NCBI GenBank assembly: GCA_037382365.1
Contig: JARRPZ010000142.1
Span: 1 to 6,247 of the forward strand
Direction of reading: 5' to 3'
DNA length: 6,247 nt
DNA from: Lentisalinibacter sp037382365
GTDB taxonomy: Bacteria > Pseudomonadota > Gammaproteobacteria > Steroidobacterales > Woeseiaceae
Positions 6,184 through 6,247 of the stretch are shown here, piece after piece (position 1 is the stretch's first letter; each line of letters opens with the position of its first letter). The notes beneath the pieces were generated by a model, which made no database searches, had not been told where the DNA came from, and was given only the letters and a program-made list of their open reading frames with translations. Made by a program: the position numbers and the translations under genes.

Positions 6184-6247
6184 ATGACAAAATTCGCCTG
6201 CGTACTCGTCACGTGCCTGCTGTTGGCTGTGGCCGGTGTGTCGAACG
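6184..6247 (+). CDS. Secreted or envelope protein, N-terminal signal peptide only
   Basis: A rightward reading frame opens with ATG at 6184 and is still open at the window edge, giving 21 full codons: MTKFACVLVTCLLLAVAGVS followed by N. A lysine at position 3 followed by an uninterrupted hydrophobic stretch is a typical signal peptide h-region. A cleavage site would fall at or just past the window end. A good Shine-Dalgarno, GGGGA (6173-6177), lies six bases before the ATG and supports the start. No lipobox cysteine is seen yet, so lipoprotein or simple secretion both remain possible. The gene is divergent from the AraC-family regulator and shares its upstream region, including one copy of the 19-bp element, so it may belong to the same regulon; a peptidase or hydrolase would fit the locus, but nothing in the visible part shows this. 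Confidence 0.7.
   Translation, partial: MTKFACVLVTCLLLAVAGVSN

Overview
The window comes from a GC-rich Gram-negative bacterium. The TonB-dependent outer-membrane receptor requires an outer membrane, and third codon positions are strongly G/C. The receptor style (short N-terminus with LEEIIVTAQKR, no signalling domain) is common in marine and soil Gammaproteobacteria and in Sphingomonadales. I cannot place it more finely from the sequence.

Layout from left to right. Bases 1-296 (+) hold the 3' end of an N-acyl-D-amino-acid deacylase (D-aminoacylase) gene. A short convergent gap with a GC-rich hairpin follows. Three tightly spaced genes are then transcribed leftward (-), in the order TonB-dependent receptor (2571-4874), DUF819 multi-spanning membrane protein (1401-2549) and DUF1611/DgcN-type protein (359-1387). 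Their spacers are 21 and 13 bp, so they look like one operon. Upstream on the same strand, after a 142-bp regulatory gap, is an AraC-family regulator with a PchR-like DNA-binding domain (5017-6060). Beyond a 123-bp divergent region, a rightward gene begins at 6184 with a signal peptide and runs off the window.

Working model (inference): the receptor brings a ligand across the outer membrane and the DUF819 protein moves it, or a product, across the inner membrane. The DUF1611/DgcN protein N-acetylates a D-amino acid such as D-glutamate, and the D-aminoacylase works on N-acyl-D-amino acids. This fits scavenging of D-amino acids or peptidoglycan- or lipopeptide-derived material under AraC-type control. 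The epimerase partner DgcA is not in the window.

The most striking non-coding signal is a 19-bp element, TGCCGnnTCTGCATATTnT. It occurs once upstream of the receptor operon and once in the divergent region between the regulator and the secreted-protein gene, with 16 of 19 positions identical. It is a good candidate operator for the AraC-family protein. A second oddity is a perfect all-GC hairpin with a GUAA tetraloop that fills most of the receptor-DUF819 spacer and abuts the DUF819 start codon. No gene-free stretch exceeds 300 bases, and I saw no tRNA, rRNA, CRISPR array or mobile element.
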